Virus record (IMG/VR): IMGVR_UViG_3300006332_000071
Span: 1-24,713 of that record
Direction: 5' to 3' (one strand)
Origin: a virus
DNA length: 24,713 nt
The translations under genes were made by a program, and so were the position numbers. The notes beneath the pieces were generated by a model that saw only the letters and a list, made by a program, of their open reading frames with translations, was not told the DNA's origin and did not search any database. This document shows, one piece after another, positions 13,373 through 22,897 of the stretch; position 1 is the stretch's first letter; each line of letters starts with the position of its first letter.

Positions 13373-15214
13373 ATGACTAAACTATCTAAGATTAAACTTA
13401 AACAAGGTCTTCATAGAGAATCTACTCAATATGAAGAAGAAGGTAATTGGTATGATGGTGATCGTGTACGCTTTCGTGCAGGTAAACCTGAAAATATGCG
13501 TGGGTATGAAACAAAAGTTAGTACTACATTTGATGGAAATGGTAGAGATTTAATTACATATAAAAGTGCTAATAGTAAAAAGAGGGCTGTATTTGGGACA
13601 CCTGATAAACTCTATGAACATGATGGTGATAGAATTGTAGATATAACTCCTATTACTACAGCCGTTACTTTAACAAATTGTTTTGGTACTTCTTCTGGTA
13701 CAACTAGAGTATGTTGTTCTGATGCAGCACATGGCAGAAGTGTTGGTGATTATGTTGCATTTACATCTTCAGCAGCATTTAATAATGTTAGTTTACAAGG
13801 TAACACTTATCAAATTGTATCCGTAGATAGTGCTGCTGTATTTACAATCTCTGTAACAGATGCTGCAAATGCTACAGGAAGTGATGTAGGATCAGCTACA
13901 TTTAATTATTTAATACCTACAGGTAATTCAATAGCTGTTGGTGGTACAGGTTATGGTGCTGCTGCTTATCAAGCTACTGTGTGTGCTTCTGATACAAGAG
14001 CATGGAATCAAGCAGCCAGTGCAGATGCTACTGATATTGTTTTTGATATAACACAATGGAGTCTTGATAATTGGGGAAATGATGTAGTAGCAAATAGAAG
14101 CGGAAGTAATATATTTTATTTTGATAGTGATGCTTCTACTGTGCCTGTTAGAGCTACATCTATAACAACTTCTCCTATTAGTGTCAACTCAATTGTTGTA
14201 TCGCCTAATGATAGACATTTAATTTGTTTAGGAGCTAATGAGTATTCTGCTACTGCTACTGTTAGTGGTACATTTAATCCAATGTTGGTTCGTTGGTCTG
14301 ATCAAGATGATCGTACTAATTGGGTTCCTTCAGTAAGCTCTACATCTGGTGAGGTAGTCTTAACTGATGGTACTAAAATTGTAGGAGGTGTTCGTTCAAG
14401 AACAGCTATTAATATATGGACAGATAATTCACTTTGGTTAATGCAGTTTGCAGGACCACCATTTACATTTAAGTTTACACAAGCTGGTACAAACTGTGGT
14501 ATGATTGCTCAACATGCAGCAGTAGATTATAATGGTATTACATATTGGATGGGATATGACAATTTTTATAAATATGATGGTTCTGTAAGAGCATTGGATT
14601 GTACAGTTAGAAAATATATATTTGATAGACTTAATATAAAATATAAAGATAAAGTATTTGCAGGTATTAATTCAGAGTTTAAAGAAATTATATGGCTCTA
14701 TGCTTCAGATGAGTCGGGCATTACAGATTGTGATAGTTATGTGATATTCTCACCTGAAAATAATTACTGGACTTATGGTACAGGTATCTTTACAACATAT
14801 GCAGATCAACAAGTATTTGGTAATACAATTACTACAGGTGTATCTTCAAATGAAAGTAGATTATATAATAATGAGCCACCAGATTATTTCACTGCTAATA
14901 ATAATACTATTACTTCTTTTATAGAGTCTGCTGATTTTGATATTGATGATGGTAATAAAATATTATTTATGAATAAATTAATACCTGATTTTGATTTAAG
15001 TACAGGTAAATTAAAAGTAAAAATTATAACTAAAAAATATCCAGAAAGTAGTGCAAGTACTACAAAAGAATTTGAAGTTACACAGCTAACAGATAAAGTT
15101 AATTTTAGAGCAAGGGGAAGGCAAGCAAAGATTAGGGTATCTTGTAGTTCACAGAATGCAAGCTGGCAATGGGGATCTGTCAGACTAGGTTTTCAAGGTG
15201 ATGGAGAAAGATAA
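13373..15214 (+). CDS. Tail nozzle protein (P22 gp10 / T7 gp12-like)
   Basis: A 613-residue protein whose start (LKQGLHRESTQYEEEGNWYD, GDRVRFRAGKPENMRGYE) is the recognisable beginning of podovirus tail nozzle proteins, in which the first 40 residues read 'G...e.t.Y..eG.W.d.d.VRFR.G.PEki.GW'. The body is a long beta-propeller-like region with repeats such as YDGDRV, SVVS and VVSPNDRHLICLGANEY, RWSDQDDRTNWVP, and ends with a small beta domain (FRARGRQAKIRVSC...GSVRLGF QGDGER). The length agrees with gp10-type proteins of marine phages. In the virion it forms the hexameric tube below the ring proteins and holds the DNA in. Its stop overlaps the next start (TAATG). Confidence 0.8.
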   Translation: MTKLSKIKLKQGLHRESTQYEEEGNWYDGDRVRFRAGKPENMRGYETKVSTTFDGNGRDLITYKSANSKKRAVFGTPDKLYEHDGDRIVDITPITTAVTLTNCFGTSSGTTRVCCSDAAHGRSVGDYVAFTSSAAFNNVSLQGNTYQIVSVDSAAVFTISVTDAANATGSDVGSATFNYLIPTGNSIAVGGTGYGAAAYQATVCASDTRAWNQAASADATDIVFDITQWSLDNWGNDVVANRSGSNIFYFDSDASTVPVRATSITTSPISVNSIVVSPNDRHLICLGANEYSATATVSGTFNPMLVRWSDQDDRTNWVPSVSSTSGEVVLTDGTKIVGGVRSRTAINIWTDNSLWLMQFAGPPFTFKFTQAGTNCGMIAQHAAVDYNGITYWMGYDNFYKYDGSVRALDCTVRKYIFDRLNIKYKDKVFAGINSEFKEIIWLYASDESGITDCDSYVIFSPENNYWTYGTGIFTTYADQQVFGNTITTGVSSNESRLYNNEPPDYFTANNNTITSFIESADFDIDDGNKILFMNKLIPDFDLSTGKLKVKIITKKYPESSASTTKEFEVTQLTDKVNFRARGRQAKIRVSCSSQNASWQWGSVRLGFQGDGER

Positions 15215-15498
15215 TGGCAAGATACCCAACATTTCCAACAAACTTTAATGGTATTAGTGATGATAAATTAAGGGAATTATATACTACAATAGAAAGTTGG
15301 GCAGCATTATTAGTATCAGAACTTCAAACAAGAGATGTAGATGTTGATGCTGCTCCATCTACTAATATTTATACAGTTGTTACAGTAACAAATATAGGAA
15401 GACCACGTAAGGGAGATATAGCATATTCAGCAAGTAGTGGTAAGTATAAAGGATATGTTAGTGTCGGAACAGAAACATCTTGGCAGAATTTAAACTAA
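15214..15498 (+). CDS. Small structural protein after the nozzle
   Basis: A 94-residue protein. An N-terminal helix (SDDKLRELYTTIESWAALL, VSELQTRDV) precedes a beta part that ends GRPRKGDIAYSASSGKYKG, YVSVGTETSWQNLN, the sort of short 'GD-x-x-Y...G-x-W' domain found at the ends of phage tail proteins. Such a helix plus beta tip could form a trimeric tail needle or plug, but I cannot prove it. It is coupled by TAATG on both sides, between nozzle and ejection proteins, so a tail role is likely. Confidence 0.6.
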   Translation: MARYPTFPTNFNGISDDKLRELYTTIESWAALLVSELQTRDVDVDAAPSTNIYTVVTVTNIGRPRKGDIAYSASSGKYKGYVSVGTETSWQNLN

Positions 15499-15716
15499 TG
15501 AAAAAAATGTCAACAAAAGAATATTATAATTTAATTAATAATAGCACCTATGTTAGTAATCTTAATCAAGGTAATGTTATTGATCCAACTAGATATTTAT
15601 TAACACAGAAAATGGAAACATTTAAAAAGTTAAAGCCTACTGAAGATCCTAACTTTATATCAGATGAATTAAAAGTGCAATCGAATTATGGAAGAATAGA
15701 CAATGGCATTAAGTGA
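15498..15716 (+). CDS. Small hypothetical tail-region protein
   Basis: A 72-residue protein starting in a TAATG overlap; a TTG start six codons upstream is in frame but unnecessary. Rich in Asn, Lys and Tyr (KEYYNLINNSTYVSNLNQGN, RYLLTQKMETFKKLKP), mostly helical in look, no membrane segment, no cysteine. Unrecognised. It shares 14 bases with the start of the next gene. Its place between the nozzle and internal virion proteins suggests a minor virion protein or assembly factor. Confidence 0.55.
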   Translation: MKKMSTKEYYNLINNSTYVSNLNQGNVIDPTRYLLTQKMETFKKLKPTEDPNFISDELKVQSNYGRIDNGIK

Positions 15717-16452
15717 CAGATTAAGAGAAATGAAAAATAATCAAATGTTAACTACTCTTGGACAGCAACAAGGTATAGTTCCTCCACAACCTACTTCTTT
15801 AGGTAATATAGGTGGAGGGCAAGGAGTTGTTCAAGAAACAGAAACAGCTATGCCCATGCCTATTCAAACAGAAAAGAAAACTATAGTTGGTCAAATACTT
15901 CAACAAGAAGGATTAATTAATCCACTTCTTCATACTGCTGTTGAAAAAGCTGTAGGAGAAGATACAAAAAGAAGAGCAGAAGCTAAACAAAAAGAAGATG
16001 ATAAAATAGTAGAAGCTGCTCAAATAAGAAAAAATATAGTAGAAAATAGTTTACCTATGATGGGTGGCTTACCTAGAACAGCGCAACGAAATATTAATGC
16101 TGCATTAGAAAATCAAGATCTTGCAGCAAAAAGTGGAGGATTAATGGAAATGGCTGCAGGTGGTTTTATGGGTCAGGTGCCAGGTCGCGGTCATGGTATG
16201 CAAGATAATGTTTACATGCCAATAGTAGAAAGACAAGCAGGGCAACAGGTAGGTACACTTGCTGTTAGTCCTGATGAATATGTAGTTGATGCTCATACAA
16301 TGTCAGCACTTGGTAACGGTAGTGCAGATGCAGGAGCAAGGGTTATGGATAAAGTAGTAAAAGGTGTACGACAGAAAGCATTTGGTACAGATAAACAACC
16401 GAATCAAATTAATGGATTGGCAGCACTTAGACCAATGATTGAAAGGGCATAA
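15703..16452 (+). CDS. Internal virion protein A (249 aa)
   Basis: The 249-residue product has a Gln/Pro-rich N-terminus (MALSDRLREMKNNQML, GIVPPQPTSLG), a charged helix (about 70-115, KAVGEDTKRRAEAKQKEDD) and, from about residue 153, a Gly-rich motif: GGFMGQVPGRGHGMQDNVYM, then LAVSPDEYVVDAHTMSALGN, GSADAGARVMDKVVKGVR. This 'G.v.GpG.G.sD.ip......v..l.v.pdEyVvdA..vs.lGnGs.daGa..ld' pattern is shared by many marine podovirus ejection proteins. It likely exits the head before the DNA with the next two products. The gene begins 14 bases before the previous stop; the following gene starts two bases after its stop. Confidence 0.7.
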   Translation: MALSDRLREMKNNQMLTTLGQQQGIVPPQPTSLGNIGGGQGVVQETETAMPMPIQTEKKTIVGQILQQEGLINPLLHTAVEKAVGEDTKRRAEAKQKEDDKIVEAAQIRKNIVENSLPMMGGLPRTAQRNINAALENQDLAAKSGGLMEMAAGGFMGQVPGRGHGMQDNVYMPIVERQAGQQVGTLAVSPDEYVVDAHTMSALGNGSADAGARVMDKVVKGVRQKAFGTDKQPNQINGLAALRPMIERA

Positions 16453-16454
16453 CA

Positions 16455-18386
16455 ATGAGTTTTATATCATCACTATTTGGATATTCAGATAAACCAGCAC
16501 AAGCTACATCACAAGTAAGGGCATATATTCCACCAGAATTAAAACCTTATGTAGATGAAGTTCTTAAAGATACTCAAGAACTTTACAAACAAAGGATGGA
16601 AGAAGGATATGTTCCTTATACTGGAGATACAATTGCTGGACTTACACCTGAAGAGATTGCTTCACAAGAAGGATTAAAATCTCTTATTGGAACACAACGT
16701 CCATTTCAAGAAGAGAGCCTTGGTTTATTGAGAGGCGGTTCTGAAAGATTTACTGCTGATAGAGCTAAAGAATATATGTCACCCTACATGAGGGCTGTTG
16801 TAGATGCTGAAAAAGAACAGGCACAGAGACAATATGAAAGAACTAAAGTTCCTCAATTTGAAGCAGAAGCTGTTGCTGCAGGTGGTATGTCTGGTCTAGG
16901 ATCTAGGGCTGGTGTAGAAGCTGCTGAAAGAGCTACAGGACAACAAAGACTACTGGCTGATATAGAAGCAAGAGGACAACAGAAAGCTTTTGAAGATGCC
17001 CAAAGAGCTTTCCAAGATCAAAAAGCAAGAGAACGTGCATTGGCTGGTGATATTTCTACAGCAGGTCAGAATATATTTTCTGCTGGTTTAGCTGAACAAG
17101 GATTGTTAAAAGATATAGGTCAAGAAAAACGTCAGCTTGCACAGTCTGCGTTGGATGAAGCTTACATGAAATATATGGAAGAACGACAATTTCCTGAAAC
17201 ACAGCTTGCTAGATATATGACTTCAATATATGGTAATCCTATATTAAAACAACAAAACTATGATATAACAAAAACTAATACTCCTGCTCAAGCTTCTATG
17301 GGTAAGAGTTTATTAGGACTAGGACTTGCTGGAATAAAAGGTCTTGGTGGTGGAAGTTATTCAAAAGGTTTTGGTACTATTGGTAAAGGTATTGGTAGTT
17401 TGTTTGGTGGTGCTAGTGGTGGTCAAGTAGGTGGACTTAATACACTATATAGACAAACTGGTGGTGACATAGAAATTATAGATGAAACAGAATTTCAAAC
17501 AGATGTAAATAGACCAGCAGAAGAGATTGTAGCAGCAAGAGAAGCTGTGGCTGGAGCAGGTATACAAAGATTATCTACATCAGATACATCAAAATCTGAT
17601 GCACCAGATATTTTAACAAGAGCAGATAGATTTGAAAAACTTTCACCAAGTCAAAGAGCAGCAGAAATAGCAACAAGAAAGTTTAAAGATAATCCTTATT
17701 ATGCTAAAGAATTATTATCAAGAGAAGAGCGTGATAGGAGAAGTAAAGACCAAGCTAAAATTATGAATGAGATGTTGGATAAACGAGAGAAGTTATCAAC
17801 CGATAGGCAGGTAGATGCTTTCTTGGTAGGATTTTTAAAACCACATGGAACTCCTGCAAGTGGTATAGCAAATATATCAAAAGTACAATTAGAACGCTAT
17901 AAAACAATGGATAAAATAAAAGATACGCAAGCTGTTAAAGAAGCTGCTCAATTAATGAAAAATATAAAAGATACTTATCCAGAAAATGTATATTTAAATA
18001 TAATGGAAAAATTTCAAAAGTTAAGAATGTCTGGATTGAAAAGAGATGAGTTAATTGCTAAGATAAAAAAATTAAATAGAGAAGCTGCAGGAATACTATC
18101 AGCAGAAGAACAAAAGAAGCAGTCGCTTAGAGCTATTCCTGAAGGGTTTGCAGAGTACGAACTAACTGATGAGGGTGTAAATGAAATTATAAAGAAAACT
18201 TTTACTAACCCTGCAATGCAAAAATATGTTGAAGGTGAAATAGATGGTTGGATTTATGATGATCCAAGTAGAGATACACTTAAAGCAAAGATAAGAGAGA
18301 AGCTTATAAGTGGAACAGCAAAAACTATACCACAAGCTTTTTCTGAAGTTTTAAAAGAACTGTATGCTAATAAAAAAGTAAAATAA
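16455..18386 (+). CDS. Internal virion protein B (643 aa)
   Basis: A 643-residue, mainly helical protein. Early part: YIPPELKPYVDEVLKDTQEL, PYTGDTIAGLTPEEIASQEG. Then YMSPYMRAVVDAEKEQAQRQ (about 107-126) and a long Glu/Arg/Gln/Ala-rich helix zone to about 250 with GGMSGLGSRAGVEAAERATG. A Gly-rich hydrophobic stretch follows (about 281-325, LLGLGLAGIKGLGGGSYSKG), and the rest (about 330-643) is charged helices such as YELTDEGVNEIIKKTF. 'YmsPYm..Vvd.ek.eAqRq...' followed by GG-FGGSR-like sequence is common in marine podovirus internal proteins as I recall. It probably is an ejection protein, comparable in role to T7 gp15/gp14. Ribosome site AAAGGG. Confidence 0.65.
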   Translation: MSFISSLFGYSDKPAQATSQVRAYIPPELKPYVDEVLKDTQELYKQRMEEGYVPYTGDTIAGLTPEEIASQEGLKSLIGTQRPFQEESLGLLRGGSERFTADRAKEYMSPYMRAVVDAEKEQAQRQYERTKVPQFEAEAVAAGGMSGLGSRAGVEAAERATGQQRLLADIEARGQQKAFEDAQRAFQDQKARERALAGDISTAGQNIFSAGLAEQGLLKDIGQEKRQLAQSALDEAYMKYMEERQFPETQLARYMTSIYGNPILKQQNYDITKTNTPAQASMGKSLLGLGLAGIKGLGGGSYSKGFGTIGKGIGSLFGGASGGQVGGLNTLYRQTGGDIEIIDETEFQTDVNRPAEEIVAAREAVAGAGIQRLSTSDTSKSDAPDILTRADRFEKLSPSQRAAEIATRKFKDNPYYAKELLSREERDRRSKDQAKIMNEMLDKREKLSTDRQVDAFLVGFLKPHGTPASGIANISKVQLERYKTMDKIKDTQAVKEAAQLMKNIKDTYPENVYLNIMEKFQKLRMSGLKRDELIAKIKKLNREAAGILSAEEQKKQSLRAIPEGFAEYELTDEGVNEIIKKTFTNPAMQKYVEGEIDGWIYDDPSRDTLKAKIREKLISGTAKTIPQAFSEVLKELYANKKVK

Positions 18387-18390
18387 TATA

Positions 18391-21300
18391 ATGGCAACCA
18401 ATATTACACCTTCAGATTTAACTCCTGAAAACCTTGAATTATCTTCTGGTATTACTCCTTCTGATATTACACCAGAAAATATAGATATTGAATTAAATAA
18501 ATTATTTAATATACAAGATATCTCTCAAGGTTCTTCTGGTATTACTCCTTCTGGTATTACTCCTTCTGATATTACTCCAAATTCTGTTGATCCTGACTAT
18601 AAAAATTCAACATCTAATAAATGGGATATAGCTACTGATGAATTGGGTGCTAACTTTTATAGCAGTCTTGGTGTTATTTCTGCTAAGTTAGGCTTTGATA
18701 AACAGGCTCAATCATTTCGTAATACTGCAGAAGAGTATAGAAAAGAAGCTGCTTCTAAACCTAAACCTGATATTAGTATGTCTATTACTGAAGAGAGTGG
18801 TAAGATATATGATAAATTTTCAGATGGAGATTTTTGGGGAGCGTTAGCAAATACAGCAGGTTTTGTTCATTCTGCTCTTATAGGGGCCGCTCCTTCACTA
18901 GCTGCTATGGGGACTGCAGTAGCTGCTACACCTATTATAACTACTCTTGCTGGTGGTGGTGTAGTTACTGGTGCGTTAACTGCTACTGTAGTTGGACTAG
19001 CATCAGGTGTTACTTTATCTTCTGGTAATGTTTATGAAGAGTTAATTAAAAATGGAGTGTCTAAAGAAGAAGCCGAAAATATTTCTTTAACTGCTGGTGC
19101 TGCAATAGGTTCACTAGAAAGATTAGGTCTTGCTCATGTTGTAAAAGGTTTAGTTGGTAAATTGGGTCCAGATTTAACTGTTAAATATTTAACTAAAAAT
19201 ACTAAACTTGCTAAAAAGACTGTGCAAGAAGCTGTAGATAATGCAGAAGAAATTACAAAGAAAAGTATTATAGCTGAAACAGCAAAAGGAGCAGTTAAAG
19301 GAGGTGCAATTGAAGGAACAACTGAGGCTGCTCAATCTGTTATAGAAGAATTAGTTCCTCCTATAGCAGCAGGTAAAGAAATTGAGGGTGGTAAGCTTTT
19401 AAAAAATGTAGTTGATTCATTTGCTGTAGGTAATATAGCTGGTTCATTTATTAGAGGTCCGTTACAAGGTCTTTCAGTTCCTGTTGCAAGACAAGCCCTA
19501 AGACAATCTGAAGAGGACGCTAAAGTTTTAGAAGAATTAGAAAAAGCATCTACTGAAATTGATGATGTTTATAAACAAGGTAAAATATCTCCTAAACAAA
19601 AAAAGAGTAAAAAACCTATATCAAAGCAAGGAAAGATAGAGGAACAAAGAATAGCAAAAAGAGCAGCTTTATTAGAAGAAGAGGAACCTTTAATTACTCC
19701 AGCTAGACCTGCACTTACAGAAGGTAGAGAACAAAGAACTGGAATGAAAACTCTACCTGAAAATGTAGAAGCTTTAATAATAGAAAGAGAAAAACTTATT
19801 AAGCTGAAGAATAAGAGTAAAAAGAAATTTTCTAAAAAAAATAAAGCACGATTAAATGAAATAACTGCAGAGCTTCAAGTTGATAGAGGAAATAAATCAT
19901 TTAATTTTGCAAGAGATTTAGTTAGTAGAGCAACCACACCTTTACGAGAACTTTCTAACAGAACTTCTGTTGCAAAAAGAATGGTAAATGAATTACAAAA
20001 TATGCCAGCAAAACATAATGCAGATGTTGGTAAATTTTATACTATTAAAGAAGATATTATACAGCCACTTTTAAAAGATTTTAAAGTTCCATTTCAAAGT
20101 AGAATAGATAGTAAGCTAAAAAAACAAGTTACAGATCAATTAAATTATGATGATTATGTAGCATCTGATCCAAGAGCTAAGAAAGTAGCAGAGGAATTAA
20201 GATCTAAAATATTTGATCCTTTATATGATACTTTAAAAGCTTCTGGTGTAGATATAAATCGTGTTGATAACTACTTAACACGAATTTATAAATTTAAAGT
20301 GGGGCCAGGTAGAAAAAAATCTATACAAGGAATGATAGATATATTAAATCGAAATGGTTTAAATGGTTCAGCTATTGTTGATAATATTATTTCTAATGAT
20401 GGAGTATTTATACCTGATGGGGATATAGATATTCTATTACCAGATCAACAATCAAAACAAATGCAAAGTTCTCAAATTGATCCTGAAAAACCAAGGAGTA
20501 TTCCTACCAATGTAGTTAAACAACTTGATATAGCTGGTTATCTTGAAAATGATTTTGATAAAATTACTAATAAATATATAATTAGTGCTTTAAAAAGAGC
20601 CGATTTAAAAAGATATGTAGATACTTATAATCCAGTAATTAATAATCTTTATAGAAATGGTGTTATGAATCTTGAGGAAGCTAAAAGAATTAAAGATATA
20701 GTCGATGCTCTTCAATTCAGGTATAATCCAATTCAAAAAGATAGTCTTAGAAGAGCCTATCGTTTTATAAATACATCTACTTATATTTTAACTCTACCTT
20801 TAGCAGCAATAACAGCTTTATCTGAACCACTTATAGTTTTACATAGAGTAAGCCCTAAGAATGCTTTATATGGAGCTATGGATGCTGCCTTGATTGCACT
20901 TAAACAAGGAGTTAGAACATTTAGACCTAAATTTAGTAAGGCAGAAAATGAAAGAGCTTTAATGTCTTTAATGCAAACTGCTGATTTAAGTCTTTCAGAT
21001 GCTTTTAGAGATATAAATGAAACCTCTGTAACTAAAAGAGTTACTGATAAATTTTTTAGAATTAACCTTTTAGCACAAGTAACTCAACTTAGTAGAAACA
21101 TAGCCTTTCAATCAGCTAGAAGACAGACTGCAGAGGATATTAAATTACTTCAAGAGTTAGAGTATAAAGGAGAACTGGTTAAAACTAGGAAGAAGGGTCA
21201 GAAGGGTGAAGTTAGAATGCGCCCAAGAGAAACTAAAAAAACTAAAAGAGCAAGACAAAGATTAGCTTTACAAGGTATTAGAAATCCTGTTCCTAAGATT

Positions 21301-22635
21301 AATTCAAAGACAGATCAGTTTGAAGATATTACTGAAAGACAACAAGAAATTTTAAATTGGGCTAATAGTCCAGACTTAGCTAATCCTCCTGATATAATTA
21401 CTAGAGGTTTAGGTATGGTAGTAGATGAAGTTATAATGACACCTAATGCTGTTAATAGACCTTTGTGGATGTCTAATCCTCACTTCGCACCTATTGCTCA
21501 ACTTAAAGGTTTTATGATGGTATTTGGTAATACTGTTGGTATGAGAATGTATAAAGAAGTTTTTCAACCTTTATTTAAAGGAAGACTTCCAGCAGGAGAT
21601 ATATTAAAATATGCTACTATGTTTACACTTCTTAGTGCTACTATACTAGGAACTCAAGCAATTAAAAACGTAATTCGTTATGGAGATAATTCAAGTCCTT
21701 ATGATGAAGATGAAGGATGGGAAAAATTATGGAGTGCTATACTTCAAAGTAATATATTTGGCTTTGGTAATTTATTTGTTAATGCTATAAAAGCTGCTGA
21801 ATATGGACAAGACCCTATTATTTCTGGATTTCTTGGTCCTGCTGCTGGTAAGGCTTCAAATATTGCTAGAGCAATTGCAAGTGGTGATCCTAAAAGAATA
21901 TCTAATGCTATAACTGCAAACTTACCTGTATTAAGTGCTTTTCCTGCTGTAAGAAGAAAAGAACTTTTAGGTATGGCTGAAGGTGGTTCTATTTTTGATA
22001 ATCTATTTGCCACAAGACCTAATATAAATCGTGATCGTAAAAGTATGCGTAAGGGTTTAGATATTGTTGGTGAATCTCTTAGAATAAAAGATAACTATGT
22101 TGGAGATGGAGATGACACTGAAGCTGTTGGTGATATAGATAATATTATCTTTAATAATTTTGAAAGACTAGGTATTAACCCTGATAATTATGGTATAGCT
22201 AAAAATAATTTAATTGATTTTGCTACACGTACTAAGATGGCTGAAAGTAGTGGTGATTATGAAGCAATTAATATACCTGAAAAAGGTAAAAAGAAAACAA
22301 CAGCAAAAGGTGCTTATCAGTTTATTGATGGATCAGTATTACCAGCACTTAAACGATTAGAAGTTAGAATAGGAAAAAGAGATTGGATAGATAGAGCCAA
22401 ACAACATAAAGATATTTTTAAATTAACTCCTCTACAACAAGATGCTCTTTTTCTTGGTGACATCATGGAGAAAACAATAAAAAAAACAAAAGGTCTTGGA
22501 GATAAATATATTAAAAGAATTTTAAAAGGTGATGTAAAAGCTATGAAAGATTTATATAGAATAGGACATCATACAGTTGGAAGAAAGGGTATGTCTCCAG
22601 CAGCTAGAAAAAACATGAACAGATGGTTTCAATAA
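18391..22635 (+). CDS. Large internal virion protein with C-terminal lysozyme-like domain
   Basis: A 1414-residue protein. N-terminus (4-67): ITPSDITPEN repeats. About 150-215: long hydrophobic, Ala/Gly/Thr-rich segment (LAAMGTAVAATPIITTLAGG, TGALTATVVGLASGV) able to span membrane. Helical charged regions follow to about 780, then hydrophobic YILTLPLAAITALSEPLIVL (about 793-812), a DKFFRINLLAQVTQLSRNIA motif typical of these proteins, and another hydrophobic part (about 1070-1190, MFTLLSATILGTQAIK). The C-terminus (about 1275-1414) looks like a lysozyme/lytic transglycosylase: MAESSGDY with candidate catalytic Glu1285, then AKGAYQF (1305-1311). Role by analogy with T7 gp16: ejected first, it opens peptidoglycan and forms the channel for DNA. 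Exact domain family is not proven. Confidence 0.75.
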   Translation: MATNITPSDLTPENLELSSGITPSDITPENIDIELNKLFNIQDISQGSSGITPSGITPSDITPNSVDPDYKNSTSNKWDIATDELGANFYSSLGVISAKLGFDKQAQSFRNTAEEYRKEAASKPKPDISMSITEESGKIYDKFSDGDFWGALANTAGFVHSALIGAAPSLAAMGTAVAATPIITTLAGGGVVTGALTATVVGLASGVTLSSGNVYEELIKNGVSKEEAENISLTAGAAIGSLERLGLAHVVKGLVGKLGPDLTVKYLTKNTKLAKKTVQEAVDNAEEITKKSIIAETAKGAVKGGAIEGTTEAAQSVIEELVPPIAAGKEIEGGKLLKNVVDSFAVGNIAGSFIRGPLQGLSVPVARQALRQSEEDAKVLEELEKASTEIDDVYKQGKISPKQKKSKKPISKQGKIEEQRIAKRAALLEEEEPLITPARPALTEGREQRTGMKTLPENVEALIIEREKLIKLKNKSKKKFSKKNKARLNEITAELQVDRGNKSFNFARDLVSRATTPLRELSNRTSVAKRMVNELQNMPAKHNADVGKFYTIKEDIIQPLLKDFKVPFQSRIDSKLKKQVTDQLNYDDYVASDPRAKKVAEELRSKIFDPLYDTLKASGVDINRVDNYLTRIYKFKVGPGRKKSIQGMIDILNRNGLNGSAIVDNIISNDGVFIPDGDIDILLPDQQSKQMQSSQIDPEKPRSIPTNVVKQLDIAGYLENDFDKITNKYIISALKRADLKRYVDTYNPVINNLYRNGVMNLEEAKRIKDIVDALQFRYNPIQKDSLRRAYRFINTSTYILTLPLAAITALSEPLIVLHRVSPKNALYGAMDAALIALKQGVRTFRPKFSKAENERALMSLMQTADLSLSDAFRDINETSVTKRVTDKFFRINLLAQVTQLSRNIAFQSARRQTAEDIKLLQELEYKGELVKTRKKGQKGEVRMRPRETKKTKRARQRLALQGIRNPVPKINSKTDQFEDITERQQEILNWANSPDLANPPDIITRGLGMVVDEVIMTPNAVNRPLWMSNPHFAPIAQLKGFMMVFGNTVGMRMYKEVFQPLFKGRLPAGDILKYATMFTLLSATILGTQAIKNVIRYGDNSSPYDEDEGWEKLWSAILQSNIFGFGNLFVNAIKAAEYGQDPIISGFLGPAAGKASNIARAIASGDPKRISNAITANLPVLSAFPAVRRKELLGMAEGGSIFDNLFATRPNINRDRKSMRKGLDIVGESLRIKDNYVGDGDDTEAVGDIDNIIFNNFERLGINPDNYGIAKNNLIDFATRTKMAESSGDYEAINIPEKGKKKTTAKGAYQFIDGSVLPALKRLEVRIGKRDWIDRAKQHKDIFKLTPLQQDALFLGDIMEKTIKKTKGLGDKYIKRILKGDVKAMKDLYRIGHHTVGRKGMSPAARKNMNRWFQ
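18400..18591 (+). repeat. ITPSDITPEN repeats at the start of the large ejection protein
   Basis: Six to seven copies of a short unit (ITPSDLTPEN, ITPSDITPEN, ITPSG, ITPSDITPN and relatives) occur in the first 67 residues, encoded by similar TCTGGTATTACTCCT blocks. Two are adjacent and nearly identical, so the number may vary by slippage. Confidence 0.8.
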
Positions 22636-22648
22636 TAGGAGAATAATA

Positions 22649-22897
22649 ATGGATGGATCAAGCCACATGATATGGAATGCTATACTGAGTCTTGCGTGTG
22701 GCTCGTTTATATGGTGGATAAGAGGTATCAATGTGAAGATAGAAGAAAATAGAAAACTAATGAGCAGAACTAGAGAGGAAATGGCTAGAGACTACGCACT
22801 CAAAGATGAAGTTGATAAAGATCTTGATAAAATTATGAGTCGCTTTGACCGTGTAGAAAGTAAGCTGGATAATCTAATGGAGAGAATAATAAAGTAA
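22649..22897 (+). CDS. Small membrane protein with coiled coil, lysis-region
   Basis: An 82-residue protein with a good ribosome site (AGGAGAATAAT). Residues 7-25 form one transmembrane helix (MIWNAILSLACGSFIWWIRG), and the rest is a long charged coiled coil (KIEENRKLMSRTREEMARD, KDLDKIMSRFDRVESKLDNL). This topology is that of small holin- or spanin-like proteins encoded before endolysins; my recollection of similar marine phage proteins is that they are called hypothetical or holin-like. No lipobox. The gene couples to the endolysin by TAATG, which supports a role in releasing it or in disrupting the envelope. Confidence 0.65.
   Translation: MDGSSHMIWNAILSLACGSFIWWIRGINVKIEENRKLMSRTREEMARDYALKDEVDKDLDKIMSRFDRVESKLDNLMERIIK

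Noticed and set aside
21744-22013. 89-residue minus-strand frame
   Set aside because: Lies wholly inside the large ejection protein gene and against the direction of all neighbours.
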